Source: Przewalskia tangutica (Eukaryota; Streptophyta; Magnoliopsida; Solanales; Solanaceae). Taken from it: DNA of 64,000 nucleotides. Position 1 is the stretch's first letter. Each line of letters begins with the position of its first letter. The stretch spans positions 61,479,609 to 61,543,608 of the forward strand of contig CM056725.1 of NCBI GenBank assembly GCA_029844215.1. Direction: 5' to 3'. A program made the translations under genes and the position numbers. Of the stretch, positions 20,784 to 32,700 are shown piece after piece. Below the pieces are notes generated by a model. It saw only the letters and a program-made list of their open reading frames with translations. It ran no database searches and was not told the origin of the DNA.

Positions 20784-23121
20784 TGCAACACCTCGTAATT
20801 CCGGATAATGATTCGATTACATAGACGTGGGCAAATGGACCCGAACCCCGGGGAATTTATCTTATACTTGCATACACTAATAAGGAAATTAGTATATAAA
20901 AGGATGTGATCCCGAAATAATTTGGATTTAAGAAGTGCGACGACAAGATTTATAATGATAATTATATGCCCCAAAGAGGTTGCGGACTAGTGACATATTA
21001 TAGGAATTATGAAATTGGGTACACGAAGGTTTTATAAGTCGTCAGGATTTATTTGAAATGGGATCGGGAATTTAATTGTGTGTATAATTAATTATAAGCG
21101 GAGGACCTATTTTAATGAAACAGTACGTGTTGTCTTAAAAAACAACAACGCGATGACTAGTCGGTATAACTATTGATGACAGCTTCACAAGCCTTAATCA
21201 ATTCTCTCTTCTCAGCCATCAATCCTTAAAAGCTCATTCCTCAATCTTCAAAGCTCCTGAAGAAGCCCTTCTATAGAACAATAGTTATTACACTTCAATT
21301 AGGGATAAATTTCCAACAGGTGAGCTCTCTGAACTCTCGACCAAATTGGGAATTTTGCTGTAAGATTCTGCTTAATCAAAGAGGGAGAGATTCAATGGCA
21401 TTTGGGGCTTCGATTTCAACAACAATCAGAACCCATAAGTCGAATTGAATCTTGGGATATTAAGGAGGTGTTGAAATCGATTCTTGGGTATTGTTTACTG
21501 CTCGTCGAAGTTCGATACCGACGCAAGATTTCCGAAAACTCTGGTTGCTGCTACTTCTAACAAAGTTAATCCTTTCTATTCTTTGGGTTATACAAATTAC
21601 AGAACATGATTCTCGCTATTAGTTCTAAACGATTATCGAAAATGCTGAATTTGGGTTCGGTGTTGTCGGGACTGCCGATAATTGTAAGAATTTGGGGTTG
21701 CATGTAAAATTGCTGAACTGTTTTGGTTATGGTAGCAATAAGGAGAAAGATTAAACAGAATTGGGTGTTTAGCTACATTCGTAGGCATCGATATGGAAGA
21801 AAACAGATTTTACGCGTACAACGTGTTCGCTAGAATATCTTAACAAATCTGTTATTAGTATATTAATTCATTTTTGTGGTTCAATCATTCTTAGGGTGTA
21901 TATAATCATTCATAGAGCTTACAAGGATCCGTGAAAAGTAGAGTATTTTCGACGGCAAGGTATGTGAAGGAAATTCATTCCTTTCTTTTGGCATAATTCT
22001 GTGGACAAACGTAATCGTCATGTTACCCCATAATGTACTCTACTCTTAGTAGTTAAGGGTGTTCATGTTATTGATTCTATGCTGAAAGCATGTCTAAATT
22101 ATTTTTAAATCCTTAATTAGGCATATGAAAAAGATAATGATATTCAGTGTCATCAAAGGTACAAAGGTATATGTCATCTGTTGAGGTTGGAATATGGTAT
22201 TACCATTCATGCATTTCATTTGCATTGCATTCGCATATTACCCTGGACCACTTGTGTTATGCACATTACTATATGGTAAATATTATATACATGTAGGGGA
22301 ATGGAAAAAAGGGAAAAAGATGTTATATACGCACACCACTTGTAGCTGGTACAAATTATCACAAAAGAGCCCTAAGAGGCCAACATTGAAGCTTACATGG
22401 CTAGCCTGCATTACTTATATGATATACCGAAAGCTTGTGTGACGGTTATGATTCGACCGAAAGCCTGTGTGGCGGTCATGGGAAATAAGATTCTAATACT
22501 ACCGAAAGCCTATGTGGCGGTTATCGGAAGTAGGATTTCAATATAACCGAAAGCCTGTGTGGCGGTTATGGGAAAGAGATAGTATACCGCATTTGCATCA
22601 TGCATGACATTTATGTATATTATACCCACGGAGGCTGTTATGAAAAGAAAGATGCATGTGTGGCCATCGTTATACTGCATTGGTATTGCATAATATTTAG
22701 ACATATGTACTAGGGCCTTCAGAGGTATGTACTGTTGGTCAGTGTTTCTGTTTCAGATTATGATACATCTCTGTTATGTTATTTCTTATGCCTAACATAC
22801 TATGTACATCAGTCATACTGACGTTCCTTTTGCTAGGGACGCTGTATTTTATGCCCGCGGAATCATACTAAGAAGGTGACAGATTGTACTAAGATATTGT
22901 TGGTTCAGCTGTGTGAGAGCACTTTACTTATTACTGAGTTACAGTCTGATTGTGGTACGTTATACTCTTAGAGGCTTGTAGATAAGTGTCCTGCTGTTAA
23001 TTGTCATGGCCTTATCGGCCTTGATGTATATATTTATGGTTAAGTATGGGTTGTATGGTCAGGGGTGCCTGGTTGGTTGAGTCCGGGTACCCGTCGCGAC
23101 CCTCTAGGTTGGGTCGTGACA
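20784..23121 (+). repeat. Element B 3' LTR (2338 bp)
   Basis: Starts TGCAACACCTCG after the purine tract and ends GTCGTGACA. Its end matches the stub at 7004-7101. It contains TATATAAAAGG near 20893, which may be a promoter, and a 26-bp repeated motif at 22423-22585. A copia remnant follows directly, so B may have inserted into it. Confidence 0.88.
22423..22585 (+). repeat. Four-copy ~26-bp motif in LTR B
   Basis: ACCGAAAGC followed by TGTGTGGCGGTTATG-like sequence at 22426, 22456, 22501 and 22546, spaced 30-45 bp. Small variations between copies; role unknown. Confidence 0.7.
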
Positions 23122-23600
23122 AGTCTTGTTATTAGTAATATAATCATGCCACCAGATGGGTGGTTTGGTAGTCCTAGTTAAATTCCGTACTTCAGATACA
23201 ACATGAGAAGAAGGAAGAACCAAGGATTCCGGTGAATGAACAACCTCCAAGGGAATAGGATAAAGGTATGCTCCAGTAGGCTTAAGAGTATGAGTAACAT
23301 CACCTCATGAAAGAGGCAAAGTACTAGACTGCTCCATCGATAAATGAGCAGATGCTGGAACTTCAGTACTGGAGGTAATACTTGTTTGTCACCAAATGAA
23401 ATAAGATCATCTGAGAACACCAATACATGAAACAAAGGAGAGGAAGATGATAGGACTTGAAAGGAAAATGCATTCCTTAAATATCACATCCATGCTCACC
23501 ACAAACTCTTTATCATGAACATTGTGCATTTTATAGCCCTTTTGAGTCAAGGAATAACAAAGAAATACAGCTAGAAAAGCAACTTCAGCACATTAACACT
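23122..23600 (-). pseudogene. Ty1/copia polyprotein remnant (integrase C-terminal side)
   Basis: On the minus strand, pieces read TQKGYKMHNVHDKEFVVSMD and VIFKECIFPFK. These match the pattern at the end of the copia integrase core, where an FLGY..QKGYK motif precedes a '..VSRDVVFHE..FPF' motif. Further on, TTKPPIWWHDYI resembles the segment before reverse transcriptase. The frame shifts several times, and there is no reverse transcriptase, LTR or primer site nearby. Its end coincides with the end of element B's LTR at 23121. Sequence beyond about 23600 no longer reads as copia. Confidence 0.65.
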
Positions 23601-26147
23601 TGTTGTACGACCTCCATGTAGCAATCTATGGAAATTTAGAAAGTAACTTCAGCACGTTAACACCACTGTGAAAACTGAAACTGAAGAAAGAAGATCATCC
23701 AAAAATGACCAAACTTTTACAGGGTTGACCATGAAACATAATCAACAATTTTATCATTTACGCTCTATTATAGACCATATAATTTTTCTCAGGTAATATT
23801 GATTGATTACACGAGTTCAGCCAAAAAGAAGACAACATAGAAAACCCTACAATAAAACAAGATGTGGAAACCCTGCATCACAACTTCTGGTGCTCGGATG
23901 TGGTTTTATATGCCACTCAACGGATTAATGACCATGTAATCTGTCAGAACTTCTATTCCTTGAGGTTCTCCTAGAACGATCACTGAAGAAATGTATTTCA
24001 GCCACACAGAGCTATTGAGACAGTAGCTTTATGAAAATGTATCTCTTTTATTTTAAAAGAAATGGTTAGTAGTGATTCTATTAAAATCAGAAATCTGAAA
24101 CTTAGTTAGTGCCAGGGAATTACAAAGAAAAAAACTTTTCTGTAAAAAACAAAATGAAAAGGTTCCGCCACTGTAAGATCCTACTTCTTGTCATTTTTGT
24201 TAATAATATTCTTACTTCATCAAAAACAAATGTAAGATCCTACTTCTGTAGTGAGTCTATAAAGTGTGAACATGTTATTTTAATCTTTCACATACGGTAG
24301 ATTACACCAAAAAACCCAAAGCCAAAGCACGTATACTTGAAAGATGTTGTATCTTGCAATACTTTCCTTCCATATTACCTAAACATACAAGCTTTATGAA
24401 AATGAGTCTTCAGAATCAAAATCAAGAAACACCGAGCATTATTTCATATTTCTTATTGAAAGATGTTATATGTTTTTCCCCTTTTATTTTAAATGGACTC
24501 CTTATACATCAATTCAACCACAACACTCAATTAAGCAATCATTCCATTTGAACTAGGCTGCATAATGTTTTAAGACTCCAGATTAGATAGATAGAATCAT
24601 ATATGATTAACAACAAGTAAGAAAATCTTAAATACATAACACAGATAGGAGCTAGAAATGTAAGAAAATCAACATATACGTTGCAGCCAAACCCGCAAGA
24701 CAAAAACCATATCAAAATTGCTGCAAGAAGAATTTTGATCCCCATTTGTTCACTAGCTAGATCTCTGGCTTCACATATACCCTTCAACAATTCAGAACAA
24801 AGCAGATAACAGTACCAAACACTAACTAAACACATTAATCAACAAAATACAAATCATAACACATAATTTAGCCAAAAATTAACAAAGGAAAAAATATTAC
24901 CTTGTGTGGACGCATACAAAAGGTCAAAGAGGAGTTTGGTCTTCACTCCGGGGATCTCCGATACTCGCAAACACACGAAATAAAAGAGTTTTAATAACTG
25001 AAGACTAATTTCCCTAATTTTGGGTTTCGTCAAAGGGATGTATCCTCTTAAGAGATAATTAGTCGAAATTTAACTTGAAAATGGCTCAAACAAATGTCAA
25101 GCCTAGGATTCAAGTTCTCCACCGTTAAAATGAAGCCAAAGGGGCTATATTTACAGGGTTCAACCCAAACCCTAACAAATGCATCAATTTGATGTGGGAG
25201 AACTGGATTTGGGGCGAAATTTCCCTCTAATTCGTTCTCAAAAATGAAAATAGAGGATTTGAAATCAAAACCAGACAAATTTCACTAAGCAATCGCAGAA
25301 AAAGCAACAGACGACAGAGGGGCGGCCTCACCTGGTAGGGGATGGGGTTACGGTGGTGGGTGCAATACGTAAACAGCCATTAATTCTCTTGTCGTTTTCG
25401 ATCTCTGCAACCCTGAGAAAAAGAATCCAAATGGAAAAACATGGTCAAAAACATAATTTCTCAACCATGAAGAAACCCAGATGATAAAACCTGGTCAAAA
25501 GCAAATCTCCTTGGGATTTGTTCATCTCCACCTGTTAAATTTATGGGACAATAAATCTACTGAGCTGGAGATCGGATTTAGTGCCCAAGAATAGAATAGA
25601 TAAAGAAAACGAAAAAAAACATAAAAAGGTTGATTAAATTTTGGAAAATTGACAACTAGGGTTCCATCTCCACGATGGAGAAAAATGAGAATAGAAAGTG
25701 GGCGTGGGGAGCAAAACAGGATTAGAATAGGATAGAAGTTGAGAATTTAAAAACATATGAATGGTCTTTATAAATTAAAACAGGATTAAAAATTGAGATG
25801 TAATTTCATTATTATATTTAATTAAATAATTTTCCGAATTTGACTGAGCGGGACTATTATCCTTTAATAAGAAAAATTAAATTAGCGAGAGTCAGTGAAG
25901 GAAGCAAAATCTAACTGTGTGAGCGTGAAAATACTTAATATTTTTACAGTGTTTTTTATCTTTTATTTTTTATAATGTTAAAGCTATAATGTTTTTAGTT
26001 TGTTTTTATTAAAAAACAATTTTAAAAAATAAATAAAAATCGGGTAAGTCTTAATTTGAATTAAAAAAGTACAAAATAACTAATAGAAACGGTATAGTTT
26101 TAACCAGTCAAACGCGTCATTTTTGGTCAATTTAAAACGCAAATCAC
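23601..26147. other. AT-rich intergenic DNA, no gene recognised
   Basis: Only short frames; the longest is a 98-residue hydrophobic minus-strand frame at 24539-24835. The minus-strand frame at 25048-25278 lies in less AT-rich sequence (24900-25450) that could be the relic of a gene, but I recognise no domain. No LTR ends, tRNA or terminal inverted repeats found. Confidence 0.5.
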
Positions 26148-26395
26148 TTATTTATGTGACATTTCACAAAACCATCACACAAACGTCATAAATAAATGAC
26201 ACTTAAAAAATTCATCACACAAATGTCATAATTATATTACACTTAAAAAATATGTCATACAAATGTCATAATTATATGACACTTAAAAAATCTGTCATAT
26301 GAATGTCAAGAAAAAGGCTAAATTTAATAAAAAGATGTGACACTTGCATTTTTGTTACATGTGAACTGTCACCGTAGCCTATTTTTCTTGTAGCG
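26148..26395. mobile_element. CACTA-like DNA transposon terminus
   Basis: Ends TTTTTCTTGTAGCG, the complement of CGCTACAAGAAAAA. This differs at one base from the CACTACAAGAAAAA end common in plant CACTA elements. Inside lie four subterminal repeats of about 41 bp built on GTCATAATTATATGACAC and CTTAAAAAAT. No second end or transposase was found nearby, so this is a remnant or one edge of a deleted copy. Confidence 0.55.
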
Positions 26396-27439
26396 TAGGT
26401 TGAAAATAAAATAGAAGTATGACTTTAAATTAACATTGTAATGAAAACCCTATTAAGAATTTACTCATGATCCGTTCATGCACTATAAATTACAATTACT
26501 CATGATCACAATTGTAGAATCTTATTACATGAAAAAATAAAATAGTTACGAACACCATTTAAGAAAAATGATAATTACACAAGTAACTTCACTTTGAGAT
26601 GATTGTTCCTTAAGAACTTTTCCATTTTAAAATTACATGTAAAGTTTTTGTCTTCCTCAAATCGAACTCTTATAACTAAACTGCTCTATACTCAATTAAG
26701 ATAAGCTGATACAGAAGTGTATAATCTTTTATAATATTGATACAGAAGTGTATAGTAAGGAACCACTATTTATATTAGGTTCCAAGCTTCATAAATCTAT
26801 ATATACAAAAGTCCTTTAATTGTTTTATTTCTAAGCAGATTTAGAATAAACCTTATTAAGATGAATTTAGAATAATGAAATTTCATGATCAATAATAAGG
26901 AAAACTTTAATTCATTTTGGGTTTTTAAATTTCTCATTTAAAGAATTACTTATTCGGTATCCTCTTCGTTGATTTTTATTTTAATATTTCTCAGTTGAAG
27001 GAAGATTCAGTCTTAGTGTGAATTCTGGTGTTACTGCTGTTTGGAGGGAGAATATATATATATATTTTTTTTTAAGTAGAAACAGTTCGTGTTTTTTGTC
27101 CAAAAGTTGTGAAAACATTCAAAAGAAAGTTGGAAATGTCTTAAGTGTCTGTTTGGCCAAGCTTCTGAAAAACTTATGAGAATTAATTAGGGTGTTTGAC
27201 CTATAATTATAGAAGTGCTTTTGAGAAACAGAAACAGTTTCCTGTTTGGCCAACATTTATGCAAAATTACTAGAATATTCTTTTTAATAGATTTAAAATA
27301 TTCTTTTCTATCGTATGTTTCTAAAAATTAGTATATATTTACAATTTAATAAAAAAAAAAAAAAATTAATTGCAACATTTAATCAAAAAATAATATTATA
27401 TTGTACATAAGAATGTAACGACAATATGATAGTCAATGA
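26396..27439. other. AT-rich spacer
   Basis: No gene. Holds a short direct repeat GATACAGAAGTGTATA near 26709 and 26737, a (TA)n/T run near 27052-27073, and paired TTTGGCCAA motifs near 27150 and 27245 that may come from a small transposon. Confidence 0.4.
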
Positions 27440-28130
27440 CTCAAATATGTTCAAACCTACCCCCGCCCTACCCACACCTACCCCCACCCCATCCTCAAAT
27501 TTCTATGTCATATTTTTTTTTACTTTTATAAAAAATATAAATTTTTTTCTTTCCCCCTTACCCCTCCGCCCTACCCCCAACCCCACCCAATTGCTCTACC
27601 CCATCCTCAAATTTCTATATACTTTTATAAAAAATAATTGAAAATATGAAATTTTTCTTAACCCCCGCCCGCCCCTACCCCATCGTCAAATTTATATTTC
27701 ATATTTTTTGTTACTTTTATAAAAAAAAAACATATATATGAATTTTTTTCTTACCCCCACCCCCACCCCACTCCATTGTCCTACCCCTCCTCAAATTTCT
27801 ATTTCATATTTTTTGTTACTTTTATAAAAAAAAAATTATTAAAAAATATGAATTTTTTTCTTACCCCCGCCACCTCACCTCATCCTCATTGCCCTACCCA
27901 TCCTCAAATTTCTATTTAATATTTTTTGTTACTTTTATTAAAAAAAATATGAATTTTTTTCTTACCCCCTCCCCCGCCCTAACCCTACCGCCCCACCCCA
28001 TTGCCCTACCCATCCTCAAATTTCTATTTTATATTTTTTGTTACTTTTATAAAAAAAAATGAATTTTTTTCTTACCCTCCGCCCTACCCCTACCCCCACC
28101 CTACCCTTATTCCCAAATTTTTATTTTATA
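27440..28130. repeat. Minisatellite alternating C-rich and A/T-rich blocks
   Basis: Seven diverged units of about 80-113 bp. Anchor CTCAAATTTCTAT (or close variants) at about 27494, 27606, 27685, 27790, 27903, 28015 and 28105. Each unit joins runs such as CCCCACCCC to TTTTTGTTACTTTTATAAAA. The frame at 27426-27641 is only a reading of the repeat. Confidence 0.85.
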
Positions 28131-28186
28131 TGGGGATATTATATGAGATTAAAAGGAATTTTGTGAAAAGAAAATGATAAGCTAAG

Positions 28187-28747
28187 CTGAGGAAGGATTT
28201 CCCGCACGTGAGGATGACTTTGAGGCGTGAGTCCTCGACTTGACATGATCGTTTTATGTTGTGAACTTTAGTTTTGTTATCATACATGTCTCTATTTTAT
28301 TTGCATCATATGATTTCATTTCTGATATTTCTCTGTTTCACATACTTGTACTGTTAGATCGACTTCTCGGCCGCGTTCATGCCGCAGTAGAGGTACATCG
28401 GTTGTTGATCCTCGCCATGTGATCACAGTCAACAGATTGGAAGCTCCGTTTCTCGAGGCTTATCTTTGTATGCTCCCGAGTTGTAGGTTCTTGTACATTC
28501 GAGGTATGGGCGCCCTGTCCCGTCATAGTTGTTGTTACATTCTTAAGTCCAGTAATCTTGTAAGCGGGGTTGTAAAGGATGAATCGCTCAAAAATTTCTC
28601 AGATATATACGCAAGGCAACCGCTTTGGTTGACTGTTTTATTATCTTATCTCTTGTTTCATATCTGCATGTTTTATATTCCGCCGATTTCTCGATGTATG
28701 ACTACTGGTGCGGGTAAGACACTCACCACGGGCTAACGGTCGTGACA
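28187..28747 (+). repeat. Element E: truncated 5' LTR
   Basis: Matches 42182-42780, the end of E's 3' LTR, and ends GTCGTGACA. The first ~2.4 kb of the LTR is missing; the break at 28187 lies just beyond the minisatellite. Confidence 0.85.
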
Positions 28748-28751
28748 AAAG

Positions 28752-28762
28752 TGGTATCGAGC
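28752..28762 (+). promoter_or_regulatory. Element E primer-binding site with one base missing
   Basis: TGGTATCGAGC, where the full site is TGGTATCAGAGC: the A of CAG is absent, at the same position as the loss in C and D. Confidence 0.8.
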
Positions 28763-28806
28763 GATTAATCTCTGAAAGTGTCTGCATCGCGTTCAGCAGT
28801 AGTCTT

Positions 28807-28838
28807 GATTATCGGTGTCGCGCACCACATCTATAATC
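28807..28838 (+). other. Element E leader hairpin (variant loop)
   Basis: GATTAT, C, GGTGT, loop CGCGCAC, CACATC, T, ATAATC. The helices are kept. The loop palindrome GTGCAC is replaced by CGCG/GCGC. It lies 45 nt after the primer site. Confidence 0.5.
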
Positions 28839-28943
28839 ATGAGGCCGCAAGACATTTAGGATTGGTTTCATTCTTCTCATTCCGAGATCGTGCCTTAGAG
28901 CCGTGTTTTAAGTCGACCCTCCGACGTATTTCGTTTTACCGCT

Positions 28944-30150
28944 ATGCCTCCACGCAGTGCAACCCGCCCAGATGGCAAGGCACCGGAGCCGCTAGTAGGA
29001 TACAGAGAGTACACGGGGCGCAGCCCGTCATTACCCGAGATAGTGCTTCGACGGCGAGTTTTGCGACGCCACCAAAGCAGAGTTTAGAGTCGCAATGGGT
29101 CAGCGAGACCACGCACTGAGCCTCCACCCCACAACCCGGAGCATGAGTTGGGTACAAAGAGATGGCCCAATTATCGCCGGGATAGTGGCAAGGCACGAGG
29201 ATAGCCGGACGCATAGCCCAAAGAGTATCTACGGTTCACCCGAGATCGGATAGTTTGAGGTTACGGACTTTCGAGTCAGAGCCCGCCGAGTTCTACGGTC
29301 GAGGCACGAGGATGATCCGCAGGAGTTCATTCGACGCCATTCTGGATCGAGAGTGATCAAGGCTTCAAGACCGAGTCGGTGGTCTTAGGTTCGCATCGGC
29401 CGCGTGATCTCGCAATGATCGGGTTTGATTCGCGAGATGTCTCGGGAGAGTATGCACTTCCATCCGTATGGACGAGTTCTCGTGGGCATTTCTTGCACAT
29501 TTCTTGCCTCCACAGATGAGTAGGGCTCGCCGATGATTTTTGACGCTGAGCGCAGACGGGCGCACGGTCGAGTACAATGTGGAGTTTGACTCGTTAGCTC
29601 GGTATGTCCCCGCATTGGTAGCCGACATGGAGGACAGAGTGCACCGCTACGTCACCGGGCTCGATGACTACTTGGCAGAGGCTTGTTCGGATGTAGCTCT
29701 TCAGCCGGGCATGGACATTGCCCGCATGCAGCTTATGCACTTGGATGTGAAGAGCGGAGAGGTCGACGAATGACCGAGATCGCAGGCAGGCCGCAATAAA
29801 GCAGGTCCTTTGGTAACTTTCGAGGCGAACCGCCTCAGCAGCAGGTTAGTTATGTAGCTCCGCCAGTACAGAGTGGTCCTCCGCGCCTTCGTGACGCTCA
29901 GGTATTCGAGCTGGTCGAGCTCGTGGCTTCGGTCACGTGCATACGGGTTCCAAACCGGTTCATGCTTTCTCGGTGTGCACGATGCGCAAACGCCATCCCG
30001 AGTGTCGCCTTTCATCGGTGCTTGTTTCACTGCGCCGCCGTGGCCACGTGGACGAGGGATCATTCTAAAAGCGAGCGATACAGTAGAATGACGCAGCCAC
30101 CGCGCGATGGCGAGATCATCGCTTTCTATAGCTACGCTGCGCAGGCGTGA
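28944..30150 (+). pseudogene. gag: Element E gag, frame-broken
   Basis: Start ATG at 28944 opens MPPRSATRPDGKAP, parallel to element A. The central domain is spread over frames at 29280-29640: frame 29540-29773 reads EYNVEFDSLARYVPALVADM and DDYLAEACSDVALQPGMDI. The Gly/Pro/Gln linker follows near 29815-29880. The two-knuckle region near 29950-30060 is recognisable only in fragments (RCARCAN, and the RRGHV coding stretch read in another frame). The minus-strand and alternative frames here are shadows. No pol follows. Frame breaks coincide with lost bases in CTG/CAG and GG/CC contexts. Confidence 0.75.
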
Positions 30151-31077
30151 TTATGATTAGCGACGGCGGAAAATGGCGGATGATACAGTATATTCTTACC
30201 CCTCTTGAGACTAGTATGCGTTGATGATATGATGAAGTGCTAAGTATTATGTTCAGATAGCATTATGTTAAAATTGTGTTTAGAAAACATAGTTAGTTAG
30301 AAGGGTAAGTTTGGGGTCAGGGAAAGTGTGAGCCTTAGAGTTTTATACGCAGAGACCTTAGGTGCGAGGCCATCTTGAGTAAAAGATTTATGGTTGTGTT
30401 GACCTTTATCGAGTGCGTAGTATACGTGGGATATATTTTTGTGATAAGTCCTCGGGTGATATGAAATGAAAGAGGTAATTGAGCTAAGAAGACCACTAGG
30501 TTTTCGTGACTTGATTTGTGAGATTGTTCCGGATCGGAAACAAGTGTTTAGCGCGATAATGGGTCGGGTTGAGGACCAATCGCGTCAACCCGCGACCTGA
30601 AATGCGCGTGGTTCGGGCCAGGTGGTCCCGCCAGTGGCAGGTCACGAGGGTGCTAGGCCCAGTTTAGGTAACCATCGTATGAGTTCGTGGATATGTTCGA
30701 CCGAATCGGATCGTGAAGACCGGGATGGCCTTAAAGGAGATCGAGGCTAGTAAGATGACCAAGTTGGAGGTAGTGACTCGAGATTTTGGAACCGGCGATG
30801 ACTGAAGTATGGTACGTATACTAGAAAGAGTTCAAGTGTTCGAGAAGAGTACGACGAGTGAGAAAAGAAGAGAACATGTGTTAGCAGAATAAATGAGATC
30901 ATTTTGTTGTGAAGTGAAGACGGGCGAGTATCCTTTAGACCGGTGGAAGCTTTTGTGATGTAGGAATGATTTCGTGGACTTGGGTTAAGTATTTTCGTGT
31001 GTTATTTTGTGGCGAGCGTGGCATTGACAACTTGTTTAAGATATGAGGAACTTTTTCGTTATCCGTCTTGAGAAGGA
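30151..31077 (+). other. Element E non-coding interior
   Basis: Homologous to the post-gag region of A, C and D. Includes the inverted repeat CGGGTTGA (30565-30572) / TCAACCCG (30585-30592). No coding domain. Confidence 0.6.
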
Positions 31078-31111
31078 ACATTCGGGACGAATGTTTCTAA
31101 GGAGGGGAGAA
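31078..31111 (+). promoter_or_regulatory. Element E pre-LTR inverted repeat and polypurine tract
   Basis: ACATTCG and CGAATGT arms (31078-31094), then AAGGAGGGGAGAA ending at the LTR's TG (31112). Confidence 0.8.
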
Positions 31112-31330
31112 TGTTATACCCCGTATTTCCAGAGTATGTACGTGAGGGCGTACGTACAAAAGTTTTTAGCCTTAAGTAGGCATAAGGGTCGAAATTTTGT
31201 GCACAACCCACGAAACAAATTGTTTTCCGACGAAACGTTTTCCAAACTTTGCGAAGAGAAAATTTCGGCTATGTCATTTATAATTTTTGCGGATTTTTCT
31301 GAGAGATGAAATATTTTGGACCAACGAGAG
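31112..31330 (+). repeat. Element E 3' LTR, first part
   Basis: Starts TGTTATACCCCG and continues to ...CCAACGAGAG, where element D interrupts. The LTR resumes after 39987 and ends at 42780; spliced length about 3.0 kb. Confidence 0.88.
31326..31330. repeat. Left target-site duplication of element D
   Basis: GAGAG directly before TGTCACACCCC; repeated at 39983-39987 after the other end. Confidence 0.85.
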
Positions 31331-32552
31331 TGTCACACCCCGAATCCGGGCCCGTGACTGGTGCCTTACCCCGGGCACCCTAGTGACACAACATCAGAGA
31401 AAATCAGCGGAAAATAAAACATAAGCCATGAAACAAGAAATAAATAAGAAAGCAACCAAAACAAGCTTTCAAGATATACATAAAACCCGAACGCTTTAAT
31501 CCTTTTACAACCCCGCCTACAACAAGATTACTGCACTTAAGATTTACAACACTATGACGGACGTGGCCCGCCATACCTCGAATGTACAAGAACCTACAAC
31601 TCAGTGGAACACATACTAAAAGATAAGCCTCCGAGAAACGGAGCTTCCCAATACTGTGAATCATGATCCTAAGAGCGAGGATCCACGATCGATGTACTCT
31701 ACTCGCGGATGAACGCAGCCTCAAGGAGGTCGCACAACAAGTACCAAGTATGTGAAATCAGAAAATCATACTAGTCTATATAAAGCAGAGACATGTATGA
31801 TCACCAAACTACGCTCACAATATAAAAGCGATATGTTCGACCGTGACTCACGCCTCAAGTCATCACTCAAATATAACTACGGGTCTCACGCCCACAACAT
31901 CAATCATGTTCGCATCATGGCCGCATGCCCCTAATTCTCGTCGGTAGACATGTCCATGATGAAACAATAATACCAATGCCCCATGGCCACATGCCCCCGG
32001 AATTCTGCCTCGGTGTAGACTTGTCCATGTAACATCAATCAACAAGACAACAATCAAAATGGAAACATACCCGTGGAATTCTCCACATCGCCAAAGACGC
32101 TCCAAGTAAGTTCTCAACAAGTCAACCTACCCATCGAGAGACACGCAGAATACGTAAATACAACACTTGCACAAAAAGGCTATCATCACAAGATAGGCAA
32201 GTCATACACAGCTCAAAGTACTTTCATTTTATGCCAAAGTCCGGGTTTTTAACCCTAAAGTACTACGTACGCTAAATTCCTTTTAAAGATCCATTTCTTT
32301 TACAAAGGTCACCCGATACCCGTAGTATAAAAATAGAGTGACGAACATTGTTAAGTAAACAAAATGCTTTCCTTTGTAAAATCAAGTAACAACCTTATTT
32401 TCCAAACGCTCAAGTTTGCCTAATTTCAAATGCTCAAGTTTCTCATTTTAGAAAAGGTTTCAGAGTTCATAGTTTTAATCCTTTAAAACATAATTCTCCT
32501 TTAAACGATTTGAGAAACATATGCCTTATATGTGAGTAGGTTATTCTTGTTT

Positions 32553-32700
32553 ATAACCATCTTGTTACAAAGAATGTGATCTAGGAAAATGTAATACAAT
32601 TTTGTCTTATCTTAGCTTCTATGCAGATGGAGGTTTCTACGGTTTTAATAACAATTTGTTATTTGTCAATACACTTTCCTTTATTAGCGCTGTGGTTTGT
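32553..32700 (-). repeat. Conserved LTR block with AATAAA (D, LTR 1)
   Basis: Same block as in A; the AATAAA complement is at 32690-32695. Confidence 0.55.

Noticed and set aside
24539..25278. Minus-strand hydrophobic frame and a 76-residue frame as a possible host gene
   Set aside because: No start context, domain or exon structure I can support; described only as unassigned DNA.
27426..27641. 71-residue Pro-rich frame
   Set aside because: Reading of the C-rich minisatellite.
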